Positions 20,853 through 20,945 of a stretch of DNA of 20,945 nt are shown here, in pieces; the stretch's first letter is position 1, and every line of letters starts with the position of its first letter. The position numbers and the translations under genes are program-made. This DNA comes from Eggerthellaceae bacterium UBA3686 (lineage in GTDB: Bacteria; Actinomycetota; Coriobacteriia; Coriobacteriales; Eggerthellaceae). Location of the stretch: positions 7,149 through 28,093 of the forward strand of contig DFIX01000003.1 in NCBI GenBank assembly GCA_002371495.1, read 5' to 3'. Below the pieces are notes generated by a model. It did no database searches and had not been told where the DNA came from. It worked only from the letters and a program-made list of their open reading frames with translations.

Positions 20853-20858
20853 ATTATA
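20853..20858 (-). promoter_or_regulatory. Possible -10 box for the PLP protein gene
   Basis: On the minus strand TATAAT lies about 90 bases before the chosen start. The -35 region is not convincing. A small CCGCA/TGCGG hairpin followed by GTTTT (20865-20885, plus strand) overlaps the upstream side and could end a transcript entering from the left. Confidence 0.3.
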
Positions 20859-20945
20859 CTGTATCCGCAGGTAAATGCGGGTTTTATATCGTAGCACAAA
20901 ACCTCTTGAAGCGCATAGGATGAGTCAGTCTACCAGGTAGGTGAC

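Overview
The window looks like chromosomal DNA from a high-G+C, anaerobic Gram-positive bacterium, most likely a member of the Coriobacteriia/Eggerthellaceae (Actinomycetota). This is inference from gene style only: strong AGGAGG-type ribosome sites, a FeoB with a large extracytoplasmic insert plus a Cys-rich FeoB partner, a membrane-free hybrid histidine kinase, and a Ser/Ala-rich lipoprotein. No marker gene fixes the taxon.

Positions 1-3700 are accessory DNA. The window opens inside the 3' end of a tRNA, probably tRNA-Val(GAC). The 3' half of the same tRNA recurs at 2389-2433 without a 5' half, as expected for an element integrated at a tRNA gene. The bracketed 2.4 kb has no visible integrase. 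It carries a large fusion protein (MNT-type nucleotidyltransferase, helical middle region with an R-N-x3-H motif, transglutaminase-like domain) and a HigB/HigA toxin-antitoxin pair with a clear promoter and operator. From 2434 to 3700 the DNA looks decayed: an IS-like end, a frameshifted fragment, one unknown gene and the first ~20 codons of a HAD phosphatase.

Positions 3700-7020 hold a leftward ferrous-iron uptake cluster: feoA, a terminator-like hairpin, feoB, and a Cys-rich membrane protein overlapping feoB by ATGA. A palindromic operator overlaps the -35 box of the feoA promoter. A hybrid histidine kinase with a duplicated sensor domain and two receiver domains lies divergently (7251-10109), followed by a two-repeat lipoprotein and a HAD hydrolase that may form an operon.

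Positions 11800-12060 carry tRNA-Gly(GCC) and tRNA-Cys(GCA), each with its own terminator. Next come a leftward membrane-anchored protein of unknown function, a TerC-family membrane protein (rightward), a leftward diacylglycerol-kinase-like lipid kinase and a divergent RNase D. A rightward group follows: a membrane zinc peptidase of the YugP type, then xseA and xseB (exonuclease VII), and a family 2 glycosyltransferase. The window ends with a leftward HisC/CobD-like fold-type I PLP protein in which the expected PLP-binding lysine is glutamate.

The most unusual items are the nucleotidyltransferase-transglutaminase fusion in the tRNA-Val island, the PLP-enzyme homologue without its lysine, the duplicated kinase sensor with a homogenised 101-bp block, the cystatin-like QVVAG motif in the lipoprotein, and the terminator between feoA and feoB.
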